Assembly (NCBI GenBank): GCA_017478685.1
Contig: JAFVDC010000010.1
Span: 1 to 6,179, forward strand
Length of the DNA: 6,179 nt
From: Bacteroidales bacterium
GTDB taxonomy: Bacteria; Bacteroidota; Bacteroidia; Bacteroidales; UBA932
Direction: 5' to 3'
Shown: in pieces, positions 5,733 through 6,179 of the stretch
How the letters are laid out: every line of letters starts with the position of its first letter
How positions within the stretch are numbered: position 1 is the first letter of the stretch
The notes under the pieces: model-generated
Seen by the model: only the letters and a program-made list of their open reading frames with translations
Told to the model about the DNA's origin: nothing
Database searches by the model: none
Program-made: the position numbers and the translations under genes

Positions 5733-6179
5733 ATGTTTGATCTTGCAATTCTTGGCGGAGGCCCCGCCGGTTATGTGGCTGCAGAGAAGGCGGCAAAGGG
5801 CGGAATGTCCGTAGTACTGTTTGAAAAGAGGGAACTTGGCGGAGTGTGCCTCAATGAGGGCTGTATCCCCACTAAAACACTTCTGTACAGTGCCAAACTC
5901 TTCGATTATGCCCGTCACGGAGACAAATACGGGGTGTCTGTCTCAGATGCCTCCCTGGATTTTCCGGCCGTAATGAAGCGTAAGGAAAAGGTTGTGAAAA
6001 AGCTTGTGGGGGGTGTCCGCGTGCGCATGAGGGAGGCTGCCGTTGAGGTTGTGAAGGAAAACGCTTTCATAGAAGGCGAAGTTCCGGGAGGTTTTGCAAT
6101 TTCGGCCGGTGAAGGCCGCTATGAGGCCGCACGGCTACTTGTATGCACCGGCTCCGAGGCCGCGGTGCCGCCCATCCCC
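5733..6179 (+). CDS. lpd: Dihydrolipoamide dehydrogenase (E3), N-terminal part, cut by window end
   Basis: FAD-dependent pyridine nucleotide-disulfide oxidoreductase that reoxidises lipoamide in 2-oxoacid dehydrogenase complexes or the glycine cleavage system, in the cytoplasm. The 149 visible residues show the FAD-binding dinucleotide motif GGGPAGY (8-14) after the first beta strand. The redox-active disulfide motif GGVCLNEGCIPTK follows, with Cys39 and Cys44. Near the end is the second FAD contact, VCTGS (137-141), where most family members have ATGS. The four-residue spacing between the cysteines and the IPTKTLL continuation separate it from thioredoxin reductase; mercuric and glutathione reductases share the fold but differ around this motif. 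The frame stays open to the last base, so the gene continues beyond the window (about 450 residues expected in the family). It is divergent from the membrane protein-peptidase pair. The ATG at 5733 fits the family N-terminus; no Shine-Dalgarno is visible. Confidence 0.92.
   Translation, partial: MFDLAILGGGPAGYVAAEKAAKGGMSVVLFEKRELGGVCLNEGCIPTKTLLYSAKLFDYARHGDKYGVSVSDASLDFPAVMKRKEKVVKKLVGGVRVRMREAAVEVVKENAFIEGEVPGGFAISAGEGRYEAARLLVCTGSEAAVPPIP

Noticed and set aside
1..6179. CRISPR array, insertion sequence, phage or toxin-antitoxin module
   Set aside because: No regularly spaced repeats, no terminal inverted repeats with a transposase, and no small paired genes with such motifs were seen on either strand.

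Overview
The window reads as chromosomal DNA of a member of the Bacteroidales (Bacteroidota). The signs are promoters of the TTTG/TAnnTTTG type, absence of clear Shine-Dalgarno sequences, signal peptides ending in 'AQ', a tRNA gene without an encoded CCA end, and proteins that resemble those of Bacteroides and Porphyromonas. Genus cannot be fixed by reading. All genes look intact except the two cut by the window edges.

Layout. Positions 1-1762 (+) hold the 3' part of clpP and the whole of clpX, joined by a TAATG stop/start overlap. A near-symmetrical hairpin flanked by A7 and T7 follows; it can end clpX from the left and a tRNA-Val(GAC) gene (1792-1866, minus strand) from the right. Between the tRNA and the next gene lies a compact divergent promoter region with a perfect 18-bp palindrome at 1902-1919. 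Then comes a secreted glycoside hydrolase family 28 enzyme (1945-3321, +), of the polygalacturonase type. Its last 10 bp overlap the end of a convergent gene for a secreted S9 serine peptidase (5243-3312, -), which looks like a prolyl tripeptidyl peptidase with a shortened N-terminal region. Six bp upstream of the peptidase, on the same strand, is a gene for a small single-pass membrane protein of unknown function (5663-5250). A second divergent promoter region, with two -7 boxes forming an inverted repeat, separates it from the start of lpd, dihydrolipoamide dehydrogenase (5733 to the window end, +).

How the parts fit. clpP and clpX encode the two halves of one ATP-dependent cytoplasmic protease. 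The GH28 enzyme and the S9 peptidase are both exported and suggest use of pectin and of proline-containing peptides, but nothing in the sequence ties them into one pathway. lpd begins a separate central-metabolism unit.

I see no CRISPR array, transposon, phage gene, toxin-antitoxin pair or other new multi-gene system. The points most worth a second look are the palindrome in the tRNA/GH28 promoter region, a 12-bp perfect hairpin inside the end of the GH28 gene next to the overlapping convergent stops, the missing N-terminal segment of the peptidase, and an over-represented, one-strand octamer, TTTCGGCC.
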